A stretch of 64,000 nt of DNA from Hydrogenophaga sp. Lineage in GTDB: Bacteria; Pseudomonadota; Gammaproteobacteria; Burkholderiales; Burkholderiaceae_C. The notes beneath the pieces are model-generated. The model was not told the DNA's origin. It ran no database searches and saw only the letters and a list, made by a program, of their open reading frames with translations. The position numbers and the translations under genes are program-made. The stretch lies in NCBI GenBank assembly GCA_018993155.1, contig JAGKSX010000017.1, positions 43,473 through 107,472 of the forward strand. The letters run 5' to 3'. Shown here piece after piece: positions 1 to 8,604 of this stretch (positions are counted from its first letter, which is position 1; every line of letters starts with the position of its first letter).

Positions 1-116
1 ATCTTGGTGATTGGGGCATCGCCCAGGAGGGAGTGACCCTCCGCTACCATGGACATCTTTCGGTCAACTGCAGGTATTGGCATTCCCATGAACGGTCCTG
101 ATCTCGAAAGCTATCC

Positions 117-1010
117 ATGAGCGCGCTGCGCAAGGCGAAAGACCGCATCCAGCGCGCGGTGCTCGCCACGCCGGGCCTGCGGGTGTTGGTGATGGCGATC
201 CGGAACTACATCCTGCACCAGAGCGCCAACCAGGCCGGAAGCCTTGCGTTTTCCTCGGTGCTGGCGATGTTCCCCTTGCTGATCCTGCTGTCCGCTTCGG
301 CCGGTTACCTGGGAAAGCCAGGAGATGCGGCGGCGCTTGTCACGCGCGTTGTGAGCTACACGCCGCAGTTGGTGCGCGACGCGGTGCAGCCGGTCATCGA
401 GCAGGTGCTGGCCCAGCGCAACCAGGCCTTGCTGGCCGTGGGCGTGCTGGTGACGCTGTGGACCGCCTCGTCGGGCATGCAGGCGATCCGTTCGGCGCTG
501 AACCGCGCCTATGGCATCGAGCGCGGGTTGCCGTTCTGGAAAGCGCGCATCAAGGTCACGCTGTTCACGGTGGTGGTGGGCTCGGGCGTGCTGCTGGCTT
601 TCAGTTCGGTGGTGGTGATGCCGTATGTGTGGCTGCTGCTGGCCGAGAACGTGGGCGTGGGACAGGAAACCCTGTGGGCGCGCAACAGCGTGCGCTATGG
701 CTCGGCTTTCCTGGTGCTGTTGATGTTGTATGCCTTGATGTACGGCTGGTTGCCGGACATTCGCCAGCGGCTCTACACCGTGATCCCAGGTGCCGTGGTG
801 GGCGCCGCCCTCTGGGTGGGGGCGGCCGCGAGCCTGTCCTACACCTTGCGCACCGCAGGCAAGCTGGCCTTGCTCTACGGCAGCTTCGCGGGCGTGGTGG
901 CCACGCTGGTGTTTCTGTACATCAGCGCCATCACGCTGATCTTCGGTGCCGAGATCAACGGGGTGCTGCGGGGCTCGCAGGAGCCAGACGGCAAGACCTC
1001 ACCGCCTTAG
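117..1010 (+). CDS. YihY/BrkB family inner-membrane protein
   Basis: The 297-residue protein has about six hydrophobic helices and the YihY/BrkB pattern: an N-terminal segment with ASNQAGSLAFSSVLAMFPLL-like residues and a C-terminal IPGAVVGAALWV helix. The family was once annotated as ribonuclease BN, but that is not supported here. Its molecular role is not settled; it acts in the cytoplasmic membrane. The length is usual for the short form without a C-terminal extension. It converges with a small hypothetical gene, overlapping by 4 bases. Confidence 0.88.
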   Translation: MSALRKAKDRIQRAVLATPGLRVLVMAIRNYILHQSANQAGSLAFSSVLAMFPLLILLSASAGYLGKPGDAAALVTRVVSYTPQLVRDAVQPVIEQVLAQRNQALLAVGVLVTLWTASSGMQAIRSALNRAYGIERGLPFWKARIKVTLFTVVVGSGVLLAFSSVVVMPYVWLLLAENVGVGQETLWARNSVRYGSAFLVLLMLYALMYGWLPDIRQRLYTVIPGAVVGAALWVGAAASLSYTLRTAGKLALLYGSFAGVVATLVFLYISAITLIFGAEINGVLRGSQEPDGKTSPP

Positions 1011-1270
1011 CGGATGCGCCGGCCCAACGGTGTGTAGCGCAGCAGCTTGCTCAAGCCATCGCGGCCGCTGGCGGCTCGGCCCACGAGGGCGGAGGCGGCC
1101 AGCATGCCTGCCGTGCGCACGACCACCGATGGGCTCTTGCGCGTGAGCGCCCATGCCGCAATGCCCGCGCCCAGCACCAGCCAGTGCTCGCCGGGAAAGC
1201 TGTCGCGGGCGTCGTCTTGCGCTTTGACTCGCTGGACGAGCGAGCCCTGGGTTCTTCTTCTGGTCGCCAC
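1007..1270 (-). CDS. Small hypothetical membrane-associated protein
   Basis: An 87-residue basic protein with one weakly hydrophobic segment around residues 28-45 (WLVLGAGIAAWAL) and a charged C-terminus. No family is recognised. It converges with the YihY gene with a 4-base overlap, a tight packing that favours a real gene. About 100 bases between it and the DUF2200 gene hold nothing recognisable. Confidence 0.5.
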   Translation of the reverse strand: MATRRRTQGSLVQRVKAQDDARDSFPGEHWLVLGAGIAAWALTRKSPSVVVRTAGMLAASALVGRAASGRDGLSKLLRYTPLGRRIR

Positions 1271-1376
1271 GGTGCACCTCCTGCAGTGATCGAGGCTCCA
1301 CCTTATCGCGCCAAGGCACGGGGCGATGTAGGACGACTTCGCGTCCTCATGGCCGCGCGCGCCGCTCCCGCCAGCG

Positions 1377-1727
1377 CTACTGCCGCAGGATCTTCTCCAT
1401 CTTCCTGCCCTTGGCCAGCTCGTCGACCAGCTTGTCCAGGTAGCGGATGCGCTGCATCAGGGGGTCTTCCACCGCCTCGACGCGCACGCCACAGACGACG
1501 CCAGTGATCAGCGAGGTGTTCGGGTTCATCGCCGGGGCCTGGGCGAAGAAGGTTTCAAAGTCGTGCCCCTGCGCGATCTGCCGCTCCAGGCCCGCCTGGT
1601 CGTAGCCCGTCAGCCAGCGGATGACGTCGTCCACTTCTGCTTTCGTCCGGTGCTTGCGCTCCGCTTTCTGCACATACAGCGGATAGACCTTGGCAAACGC
1701 CGTCTTGAAGATGGGGTGGGCGGACAT
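1377..1727 (-). CDS. DUF2200 family protein
   Basis: The 116-residue protein matches the DUF2200 family along its whole length: N-terminal [22 protein letters not shown], the central [11 protein letters not shown] motif and the [12 protein letters not shown] segment. The family is small, cytosolic and uncharacterised. It lies 24 bases downstream of ferrochelatase on the same strand and may be co-transcribed with it. No catalytic residues can be named. Confidence 0.85.
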   Translation of the reverse strand: MSAHPIFKTAFAKVYPLYVQKAERKHRTKAEVDDVIRWLTGYDQAGLERQIAQGHDFETFFAQAPAMNPNTSLITGVVCGVRVEAVEDPLMQRIRYLDKLVDELAKGRKMEKILRQ

Positions 1728-1751
1728 GGTCTTCCCTCGTGTGAACCAGGA

Positions 1752-2843
1752 TCAGTCTTTCGCGCCCAGCGCCAGGGCCCGTTCGCGGCCGGCCTGCAGC
1801 TCCATCGGGTTGTCCGCTGTCTTGGTGGGCCAGCCTTGCAGGTGCCGTTCGGCCAGATCGGCCAGTGCGCGAATCCACTCAGGCGAGTCGTTCACACAGG
1901 GGATGTACTGGAACTGCTGGCCGCCCGCGTGCAGAAAGGCCTCGCGCGCTTCCATGTTGATTTCTTCCAGCGTCTCCAGGCAGTCGCTGGTGAAGCCGGG
2001 GCAGACCACGTCCACGTGCTTCAAACCCTTCTTCGCCATCGCCACCAGCGTGGGCTCGGTGTAGGGCTCCAGCCATTTGGCCTTGCCGAAGCGCGACTGG
2101 AAGGTGAGGGTGTAGCGCTCGGGTGCCAGGCCCAGTTGCTCGGCCAGCAGGCGCGCGGTCTTGCGGCACTCGCAGTGGTAGGGGTCACCCAGGTGCAGGG
2201 TGCGCTCGGGCACGCCGTGGAAGCTCATCACCAGGTGGTCGCCCTGGCCGTGCGCCGTCCAGTGCGCGCGGATGGTCCGGGCCAGCGCCTTGATGTAGCC
2301 GGGGTCATCGTGGTAGCGGTTGACGAAGCGCAGCTCGGGCAGGCTGCGCACGGGCTGGCTCCAGGCCGTCACCGCGTCGATCACGCTGGCGGTGGTGGTG
2401 CCGCTGTACTGCGGGTAGGCTGGCAGCACCAGCACCCGGGCCACGCCCTGGGCCTTGAGCTCGTCGAGCACGGACGCGATGGACGGGTTGCCGTAGCGCA
2501 TGGCATAGCGCACCGTCACCTGGTGGCCGCGCTCACCCAGGTAGCCGCGCAGCAGCGTGGCCTGTCTCTCGGTCCACACCTTCAGCGGCGAGCCTTCGGG
2601 CAGCCAGACGCTGGCGTACTTGGCGGCGGACTTCTTCGGTCGCGTGCGCAAGATGATGCCGTGCAGGATGGGCCACCAGACCAGCCGGGGAATCTCCACC
2701 ACGCGGGGGTCGCCCAGGAACTCGGCGAGGTAGCGGCGCAGGGCGGGGGCACTGGCTTCATCGGGCGTGCCGAGGTTGCAATAGACGATGGCCGTGCGCG
2801 CTGGCTGGCCATGGGGGATCGTCGGTTCGGGGCGGAAGGGCAT
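1752..2843 (-). CDS. hemH: Ferrochelatase
   Basis: Catalyses the last step of haem synthesis, insertion of Fe2+ into protoporphyrin IX. The 363-residue protein carries the conserved metal-site histidine in MSFHGVPERT (about H209) and the acidic motif in CPGFTSDCLETLEEI (about E290/E294), in the usual order. Length is normal for a proteobacterial enzyme. The start gives an N-terminus reading into the YCNLGTP strand. It is divergent from the HAD hydrolase gene with only 19 bases between start codons, so the two promoters must overlap each other's coding regions. Confidence 0.96.
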   Translation of the reverse strand: MPFRPEPTIPHGQPARTAIVYCNLGTPDEASAPALRRYLAEFLGDPRVVEIPRLVWWPILHGIILRTRPKKSAAKYASVWLPEGSPLKVWTERQATLLRGYLGERGHQVTVRYAMRYGNPSIASVLDELKAQGVARVLVLPAYPQYSGTTTASVIDAVTAWSQPVRSLPELRFVNRYHDDPGYIKALARTIRAHWTAHGQGDHLVMSFHGVPERTLHLGDPYHCECRKTARLLAEQLGLAPERYTLTFQSRFGKAKWLEPYTEPTLVAMAKKGLKHVDVVCPGFTSDCLETLEEINMEAREAFLHAGGQQFQYIPCVNDSPEWIRALADLAERHLQGWPTKTADNPMELQAGRERALALGAKD

Positions 2844-2862
2844 GCGCTATTCTCCCGCAGAC

Positions 2863-3579
2863 ATGAATACCCCTCTCCCCACGGCGCTGGACGTCAGCCG
2901 CATCCGCGCCATCACCATCGATCTGGACGACACGCTGTGGCCGATCTGGCCCATCATCGAGCGCGCCGAGGCCGTGCTGGCGGCCTGGCTGCTGGAGCAC
3001 GCGCCGGCCACCGCCGCGCAGTGGGGCGACCCCAAAGCCCTGCGCGCAGTGCGCAATGAAATGCACACCCTGCGGCCCGACCTGGCGCACGACATGAGCG
3101 CCCTGCGCCGCGAGGCGATTCGCCTGGTGCTGACGCGCGCGGGCGACGACCCGGCACTGGCCGAACCGGCCTTCGACATCTTTTTCGCCGAGCGCCAGCG
3201 CGTGGAGCTGTTCGAGGACGCCTTGCCGGCGCTGGAGTTTCTGGCGAAGCGCTACCCGGTGGTGGCCTTGTCCAACGGCAATGCGGATGTCCACAAGGTG
3301 GGCCTGGGGCAGCACTTCCACGCCGCCTTCAGCGCACGCGAGTTCGGCGTGGGCAAGCCCGATGCGCGCATTTTCCACGCAGCAGCCGTCAGCGCCGGCG
3401 TGGGCGCTGCCGAGGTGCTGCACATTGGCGATGACGCACACCTGGACGTGGTAGGCGCGCTGGGTGCGGGCATGCAGGTGGCCTGGCTCAACCGGGCTGG
3501 CCACGCCTGGAAACACGCGCCGCTGCAGCCCCACGTCACGGTGGCCGACCTGACGGCCCTGTGCCGCCAGCTGGCCTGA
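2863..3579 (+). CDS. HAD-superfamily hydrolase
   Basis: A 238-residue phosphatase-like protein. Motif I is TIDLDDTLW (nucleophile D20, acid/base D22), followed by LSNGNADVHK (motif II), GKPDARIF (motif III lysine) and HIGDD (motif IV). The long helical insert after motif I is a C1 cap, as in the YigB/FMN-phosphatase and haloacid-dehalogenase subfamilies. The substrate cannot be predicted. The ATG at 2863 is chosen over one 75 bases upstream because it sits immediately before the HAD fold. The next gene starts 2 bases after its stop, suggesting co-transcription. Confidence 0.9.
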   Translation: MNTPLPTALDVSRIRAITIDLDDTLWPIWPIIERAEAVLAAWLLEHAPATAAQWGDPKALRAVRNEMHTLRPDLAHDMSALRREAIRLVLTRAGDDPALAEPAFDIFFAERQRVELFEDALPALEFLAKRYPVVALSNGNADVHKVGLGQHFHAAFSAREFGVGKPDARIFHAAAVSAGVGAAEVLHIGDDAHLDVVGALGAGMQVAWLNRAGHAWKHAPLQPHVTVADLTALCRQLA

Positions 3580-3581
3580 GC

Positions 3582-4232
3582 ATGGGCCTCACGATCTACG
3601 GCATTCCCGCTTCCCGCGCTGTGCGCCCGCTCTGGGCCGCCACCGAACTGGGCCTGGATTTCAGGCACGTCGAGCTGGCCTACCAGGACCGCGGCACGCG
3701 CACGCCCGAGTTCCTCGCGATCAACCCCAATGGCCGCGTGCCGGCGGTGGTGGATGCCCGGCCTGAGGGCGATGTGGTGGTGTGGGAGAGCATGGCCTGC
3801 GCGCTGTACATCGCGCGGCACCACGGCCCGGCCGACGGTGCAAGCATCACGCCGGCCACGCCGCACGAAGACGCCGAAGCCCTGCGCTGGAGCTTCTGGG
3901 CCATGACCGAAACCGAGGCCGATGCCCTCACGGTGCTGATGCACCGGCTGGTGATGCCCACGGAGCGGCGCAAGCCCGAGCTGGCCGACGCGGCCGAGCG
4001 CCGCCTGGCGGTGCCGCTGCGCGTGATCGAGCGGCACCTGCAGGGCCAGAAAGAGGCGGGCCAGGCCCACCTCGCCGCCGCGCGTTTCACCGTGGCCGAC
4101 CTGTGCGTGGCCAGCGTCTTGAACTGGGCGCGCCCGTCCAGGGTGCTGATGGACGCCCACCCGCTCACGCACGAATGGATCCGGTGCTGCATGGCGCGCC
4201 CGGCCTACCTCGCGGTGCGCGAGAACGGCTGA
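3582..4232 (+). CDS. Glutathione S-transferase family protein
   Basis: A 216-residue two-domain GST. The N-terminal thioredoxin fold starts ITIYGIPASRAVRPL and contains the cis-proline segment GRVPAVVD and the ESMACALYIA helix that binds the glutathione gamma-glutamyl group. The all-helical C-terminal domain includes TVADLCVASVLNW. S16-type active residue candidates lie in PASRA. It starts 2 bases after the HAD gene, so an operon is likely. The substrate is unknown. Confidence 0.88.
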   Translation: MGLTIYGIPASRAVRPLWAATELGLDFRHVELAYQDRGTRTPEFLAINPNGRVPAVVDARPEGDVVVWESMACALYIARHHGPADGASITPATPHEDAEALRWSFWAMTETEADALTVLMHRLVMPTERRKPELADAAERRLAVPLRVIERHLQGQKEAGQAHLAAARFTVADLCVASVLNWARPSRVLMDAHPLTHEWIRCCMARPAYLAVRENG

Positions 4233-4241
4233 GCGCCGGGC

Positions 4242-4703
4242 TCAGAAGCCCCAGAGCAGCTGTTTGGCGATCCAGCCGCCCACGCCTTCTTCGCGTTCCA
4301 CGCGCACCCAGTCGGCCCGCTTCTCGCGCGTGCGCAGCAACTCGCCGTACTCCGCTTTGCCCACGATGCGGTGCTGTGCGCCCGGGCCGCTGCGGATGTT
4401 GGCGACCTTCGCCTTCACGACGTGGTGCGGCGTGTTGCCGGTGAACGAGCGCGCGACCCAGCCCGTGTCGCCTTCGAAGTCGAGCACCTTGATCCAGCTG
4501 CCCTTGCGCTCGGTGATCTGCAGCGGGTAGCCCCGCTTGAGCTCCCACAGCACGGCGGCCTTGGTGCTCGGGCCTTCGCGCATGTTGAGCGTGCTGCCCT
4601 GCACGCTGACCATGCTTTGCGCCTGCGCCACGCTCGTGCTGAGCGCGAGCAGGCACAGGCCGGCGGCGGCGATGAGGTGTCGGGCGGGGAGGGGGGCGTT
4701 CAT
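4242..4703 (-). CDS. Exported bacterial SH3-domain protein
   Basis: The 153-residue protein has a signal peptide (residues 1-28, cleavage after AQA) and two SH3b domains, about residues 30-88 and 95-150. Each shows the LNMREGPS/ANIRSGPG start and GWVA/GWIA end. Such domains bind peptidoglycan or proteins, so it probably acts in the periplasm. A short palindrome followed by a T-run on this strand (about 4733-4753) lies between hpnE and this gene, so it may be separately transcribed. Confidence 0.85.
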   Translation of the reverse strand: MNAPLPARHLIAAAGLCLLALSTSVAQAQSMVSVQGSTLNMREGPSTKAAVLWELKRGYPLQITERKGSWIKVLDFEGDTGWVARSFTGNTPHHVVKAKVANIRSGPGAQHRIVGKAEYGELLRTREKRADWVRVEREEGVGGWIAKQLLWGF

Positions 4704-4789
4704 CCGCGAGGTCTCCTTCGGGTCGGGGTTGAAAAAAATGTCACACGGTGTGAACCCCGTGCGCCCCAGAGGTTCCGCAGAGGGGTCGA

Positions 4790-6151
4790 TCAGTGGGCTT
4801 CGGTGGCGAGCCGGGCCGCCGCGAGGCCGCTGCGCACCGCGCCTTCGAGGGTGGCGGGGTAGGGCCCGTCCACGTAGTCGCCTGCGGCCCAGAGCCCGGG
4901 GGCGATGGCCTGCATCGGCCGCACCAGGCCGGGCGTGCAGGCAAAGGTGGCGCGCTTTTCCACCACGGTCTGCACGGCCTGCAGCGCGGGCAGGCCCAGC
5001 TGTCGCCGGCCTTGTTCGAGCACCTGGGTCTGCAGGTCGTCGCGGTCCTCGCCGCTGGTGCTCACCACGAAGGCCAACAGGCCTTGCGCGGCCGGGTCCG
5101 CAGGGCTGAGCTGGCCCCGGTCGAACACGAACTGCGCGGGGGCGGTCTGGGCGTCGGGCTCGGCGCGCAGGGCCAGCATGGGCGAGGCCAGGCGCGCGCC
5201 GGGTGCCCAGGCATACACGGTCGTGATGGCCGTGAAGGGCAACGCGCGGGCCGAGCGGGCCCAGGCCTTGAGGATGGGCTCGGTGCCTTCGTCGCAGGCG
5301 TCGGCGGCCTGACGGATGGCTTTTTCGGCGGGGCTCGCGGCGGTGGCCCAGATCACGCGGTCAAAGGCCTCTTCGCCACCTTCATGGCCGAGCATCCATT
5401 GCGCCGCCAGCGGGCGCAGGGTGCTCACGCGGGTGCCGATGCGCATCTGGGTCGAGCCGCCATGGCGCAGCAGCCACTCGGCCGCCGCATCGGGGAACAG
5501 GCGCGAGAGATCGGTGCGCGGCAGCAGCAGGCTGGACGCGCTGAAGCCCGCGAAGCCCTTGCCGAACAGGGCGTCGCGCAGCACGCGCAGGAACACCGCC
5601 GCGCTCGCGTCCACCGTGGGCGTGTTCAGCGCGGACACGCACAGGGGCTCGATGAGTTCCTGCACCACGCGCGCGGGCAGGCGGGCGCACAGCTCGGCCA
5701 CGGTGAGCATCGGGTCGCACTCGAAGCCCTGGCGCTGCCAGCGCAGCGAAGCGGTGACGAGCGAGAGCCGTTCGCGCCAGCGCCAGCTGCGCGTGGTGGC
5801 GATGGCCGCGAGCGCGTCCAGCGGCGCGGGCCAGTGCGCAGCCCAGGCGGGTGTCTGCAGGCCCGAGCCGTCGGTGTGCGGCAGGGCGAGGCGCAGGGCC
5901 AGCAGCGCCTGGGAGAGGTCCAGCCCCACGCGCTGCATCAGCGCCAGCGTGTCGCCGTAGGCGCCGATGAGGATGTGTTGTCCGTTGTCGATCGTGAGAG
6001 GTGTGCCGTCGGGCAACTGCGCGGGCAGGGCGCGCGCGCGGCCCCCCAGCGTGCGGGCCGATTCGAACACCGTCACATCGACGCCGCGCGAAGCGGCTTC
6101 CACCGCGGCGGCCATGCCGGCCCAGCCGGCACCGACGACGGCGAGCTTCAT
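4790..6151 (-). CDS. hpnE: Hydroxysqualene dehydroxylase
   Basis: An FAD-dependent amine-oxidase-fold enzyme that reduces hydroxysqualene to squalene in the HpnC-HpnD-HpnE route feeding hopanoid synthesis. The 453-residue protein starts with the dinucleotide-binding AVVGAGWAGMAAAVEA motif, followed by LGGRARA and the IDNGQHILIGAY segment typical of HpnE. It lies downstream of hpnD on the same strand, separated by about 90 bases that hold a GC-rich repeat. No hpnC is visible in the window. Confidence 0.9.
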   Translation of the reverse strand: MKLAVVGAGWAGMAAAVEAASRGVDVTVFESARTLGGRARALPAQLPDGTPLTIDNGQHILIGAYGDTLALMQRVGLDLSQALLALRLALPHTDGSGLQTPAWAAHWPAPLDALAAIATTRSWRWRERLSLVTASLRWQRQGFECDPMLTVAELCARLPARVVQELIEPLCVSALNTPTVDASAAVFLRVLRDALFGKGFAGFSASSLLLPRTDLSRLFPDAAAEWLLRHGGSTQMRIGTRVSTLRPLAAQWMLGHEGGEEAFDRVIWATAASPAEKAIRQAADACDEGTEPILKAWARSARALPFTAITTVYAWAPGARLASPMLALRAEPDAQTAPAQFVFDRGQLSPADPAAQGLLAFVVSTSGEDRDDLQTQVLEQGRRQLGLPALQAVQTVVEKRATFACTPGLVRPMQAIAPGLWAAGDYVDGPYPATLEGAVRSGLAAARLATEAH

Positions 6152-6181
6152 AGGACGCGAAGCAGGCCGCCGCGCCGGGCC

Positions 6182-6240
6182 GCCCCAAGCAAGGCCAGCC
6201 CCCTGGGGGGGCAGCGACCCGCGCAGCGGTGGAGCGTGGG
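6182..6240. repeat. GC-rich intergenic REP-like element, diverged copy
   Basis: The short hpnE-hpnD spacer contains a palindromic GCCCCCTGGGGGGGC core and a second GC-rich arm with GCGCAGCG. This arrangement resembles the better-matched intergenic copies near 16.8, 34.3 and 39.9 kb. It is the most diverged of the four, and membership is inferred. Confidence 0.45.
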
Positions 6241-6242
6241 GG

Positions 6243-7109
6243 TCATAGCCTGCCCAGGGCCTGGACTTTCCAGGCCAGCCAGAACTTGCGCAAAGGCGTC
6301 AGGCTCACGCGCTGGGTCAGCACCAGCAGCGGGTCGGCCGCGATTTCCCTGAGCAGGGTGCGGTAGATGCTGGCCATCATCAGGCCAGGTTTCTGGGCAC
6401 GGCGGTCGGCCGCGGGCAAGAGGGCCAGGGCATCGTCGTAGGTCTGCAGGGCGCGCGTGCACTGGAACTGCATCAGCGCGTGGAAGCGGCGCTGGAAGTC
6501 GGCCACATCGGTGCCAGGCGCGGCGCCGCGCTGCAGCAGCTCATGGGCCCGCACGTTGAAGCTCTGCAGCTCGTTCACGGGCAGGTAGATGCGCCCGCGC
6601 GTGGCGTCCTCGCCCACGTCGCGGATGATGTTGGTGAGCTGGAAGGCCAGGCCCAGGCGGTGGGCGTATTCGGTGGTGGCGATCTGCGTCTGGCCGAAGA
6701 TGCGCGCCGCCACCTCCCCCACCACGCCGGCCACCAGGTGGCAGTAGCGCTGCAGGTTGGCGAAGTCGAGGTAGCGGTTCTGCTCCAGGTCCATCTGGCA
6801 ACCGTCGATCACGGCCAGCAGGTGGCGGATCTCGATCTCGTAGGTCTTGGCCAGCGGCATCAGCGCCTGCATCACCGGGTGGCTGGGCTCGCCGGCATAG
6901 GCCTGCGCCACCTCGCGGCGCCACCAGGCCAGCTTGGTCTGGGCCACGGCGGGGTCGCTGACCTCGTCCACCACGTCGTCCACCTCGCGGCAGAAAGCGT
7001 AGAAGGCGGTGATGGCCGCGCGGCGCTCGGCCGGCAGGAACAGGAAGGCGTAGTAGAAGCTGCTGCCCGAGGCAGCGGCTTTTTGCTGGACGTAGTCTTG
7101 AGGGCTCAT
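6243..7109 (-). CDS. hpnD: Presqualene diphosphate synthase
   Basis: Condenses two farnesyl diphosphates to presqualene diphosphate. The 288-residue protein has both aspartate-rich metal-binding motifs of the squalene/phytoene synthase family: REVDDVVDEV near residue 50 and IIRDVGEDATRGRIYLP near residue 170. The ATG at 7109 (MSPQDYVQQK) is preferred to upstream in-frame codons, because the family begins about here and the extension is arginine-rich. It precedes hpnE in the same direction. Confidence 0.92.
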   Translation of the reverse strand: MSPQDYVQQKAAASGSSFYYAFLFLPAERRAAITAFYAFCREVDDVVDEVSDPAVAQTKLAWWRREVAQAYAGEPSHPVMQALMPLAKTYEIEIRHLLAVIDGCQMDLEQNRYLDFANLQRYCHLVAGVVGEVAARIFGQTQIATTEYAHRLGLAFQLTNIIRDVGEDATRGRIYLPVNELQSFNVRAHELLQRGAAPGTDVADFQRRFHALMQFQCTRALQTYDDALALLPAADRRAQKPGLMMASIYRTLLREIAADPLLVLTQRVSLTPLRKFWLAWKVQALGRL

Positions 7110-7204
7110 GCGTGGTGCGATCCGGGGCCCAAGTGTACGCACCCGGGCCCACCGCCTGCGGGTAGGATGGGCCAGCGATCCAGCGCGTCCCCACGAGGTG
7201 CCCC

Positions 7205-7516
7205 ATGAACGATTCGAACCGTCGCGTCTTTCTGTTGCGAGCGGCCGCCACAAGCGCGGCCGGCTGGGCCGCCTCGGCGCCGGCCCAGCCGGCCCTGGTG
7301 GGCGACAAGGACCCCACCGCCCTGGCCCTGGGCTACACGCCCGACACCCAGAAGGTGGACCCGCGCAAGTTCCCCAGGCACACCCCGGCGCAGACCTGCC
7401 GCAACTGCCAGCTCTACACCGGCAAGCCCGGTGACGCGGTGGGGGGCTGCACCCTCTTCACCGGCAAGATGGTGGTGGCCAACGGCTGGTGCAGCGCCCA
7501 CGTGCCCAAGGGCTGA
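7205..7516 (+). CDS. High-potential iron-sulfur protein (HiPIP), Tat-exported
   Basis: A small periplasmic [4Fe-4S] electron carrier. The 103-residue protein has a twin-arginine signal (NRRVFLLRAA, residues 5-14) and four cysteines in HiPIP spacing: CRNC, then GGC and GWC. The aromatic residues around the cluster (QLY, TLF, NGW) are typical. HiPIPs pass electrons between the bc1 complex and terminal or photosynthetic acceptors. No photosynthesis gene is nearby, so a respiratory role is more likely. It converges with the DsbA-like gene, 18 bases away. Confidence 0.93.
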   Translation: MNDSNRRVFLLRAAATSAAGWAASAPAQPALVGDKDPTALALGYTPDTQKVDPRKFPRHTPAQTCRNCQLYTGKPGDAVGGCTLFTGKMVVANGWCSAHVPKG

Positions 7517-7534
7517 CGCGGGCGCCGCCCGGGC

Positions 7535-8191
7535 TCACTTGCGGGCCTTGGCCACTTCCTCTGCCACCAGTGCGAGGAGCTGCTCGCGCCCGAAGCTGGG
7601 CAGAGCCCGGCCATTGACGAAGAAGGTGGGCGTCTTGGTCACTTCCAGCGCGGTGAGGTCTTCGATGTCCTGCCGCAGCGCGGCCGCGAGTTCGGGCCGC
7701 TGGGCGTCCTCGATGGCCTGGTTGATGTCCAGCCCGGCCTGTTCGGCGGCCTGGAAGGCCACGCGCAAGTTGGGCTGGGCATGGTCGGCCCACTGCGGTT
7801 GCGCGGCCAGCACGGCGTCGAGCACGGGCGCGTACTTGTTCTGCCGCTTGGCCGCTTCCAGCAGCAGGACGATCTGGTCCGAGCCCTGGTGGAAGGGCGC
7901 GTAGCGGATCACCACGCGCACCTCATTGGGGTACTGCGCCAGCAGGCCCTTGACCACGGGGTGGAAGGCACGGCAGGTCTCGCAGGCCGGGTCGAAGAAC
8001 TCGACGATGGTCACCGGCGCGCCCTGCGGGCCGAACACCGGCGAATGCATGCGCACGAGGCGCGCCTGTTGCTGGGTGACCTTGTCCATCTGCGAGTTCT
8101 GCACACGCTGCTGGTACAGGTAGGCGCCCAGGCCGAACGCAGTGAGCACGACGGCGACGAGCGCGATCACGGTGATTTTCTTGGAGATCAT
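7535..8191 (-). CDS. DsbA-family thioredoxin-fold protein, membrane-anchored
   Basis: The 218-residue protein has one N-terminal membrane helix or signal anchor (about residues 5-27) and a periplasmic thioredoxin fold with active site CETC in EFFDPACETCRAFHP, and the cis-proline loop VTKTPTFFVNG. Probably a disulfide oxidase or reductase. Its ATG overlaps the dsbB stop (ATGA, 8188-8191), so the two are co-translated and DsbB is the likely redox partner. The start at 8191 is preferred over an upstream codon that would read through dsbB. Confidence 0.88.
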   Translation of the reverse strand: MISKKITVIALVAVVLTAFGLGAYLYQQRVQNSQMDKVTQQQARLVRMHSPVFGPQGAPVTIVEFFDPACETCRAFHPVVKGLLAQYPNEVRVVIRYAPFHQGSDQIVLLLEAAKRQNKYAPVLDAVLAAQPQWADHAQPNLRVAFQAAEQAGLDINQAIEDAQRPELAAALRQDIEDLTALEVTKTPTFFVNGRALPSFGREQLLALVAEEVAKARK

Positions 8192-8604
8192 CGGGAGGTC
8201 TTTCGAAGGAACAGGGTGAGCAGAAGGCCGATGGCTGCGAAGGCGGCCAGGGAGAGCCAGGGAATCTGGATGCCGTTGAGGATTTCGAGCCGCTGGTCCG
8301 CGCACGAGACACCGGCACTGCACGGCAGCCAGGCCTTGGGAATGAGGCCGGCCACCAGCAGCGTGTGGTAACCCGCCATGGCGGTGCCGCCCAGCGCGAG
8401 CGGCAGCGCGTAGACCGCGCCACGCCGGTCTTCGCTGAAGCAGGCCATGCCCAGGATGAGCGCGAGGGGGAACATGAAGATGCGCTGGTACCAGCAGAGC
8501 TGGCAGGGCACCATCAACATGACCTCGCCGATGAACAGCGCGCCGGCCGTCGCGGCGAGCGCCACCAGCCAGGCCAGGAGCAGAAGCGTCCAGGGATTCT
8601 TCAT
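8188..8604 (-). CDS. dsbB: Disulfide bond formation protein B
   Basis: A quinone reductase that reoxidises DsbA-type thiol oxidases. The 138-residue protein has four membrane helices, the first periplasmic-loop cysteine pair CQLC (about residue 34), and the second-loop pair in LPCSAGVSCADQ. Length and order are normal for a short DsbB. It overlaps lspA upstream (8601-8604) and the DsbA-like gene downstream, so all three share one transcript. Confidence 0.92.
   Translation of the reverse strand: MKNPWTLLLLAWLVALAATAGALFIGEVMLMVPCQLCWYQRIFMFPLALILGMACFSEDRRGAVYALPLALGGTAMAGYHTLLVAGLIPKAWLPCSAGVSCADQRLEILNGIQIPWLSLAAFAAIGLLLTLFLRKTSR

Noticed and set aside
1-50. Possible minus-strand gene start at position 50 (MVAEGHSLLG...)
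   Set aside because: Only 16 codons are visible before the edge; no domain can be assessed.
4733-4753. Short palindrome TCACA-CGG-TGTGA next to an A-run, possible terminator after hpnE
   Set aside because: A five-base stem is too weak to call confidently; it is mentioned with the SH3 gene only.
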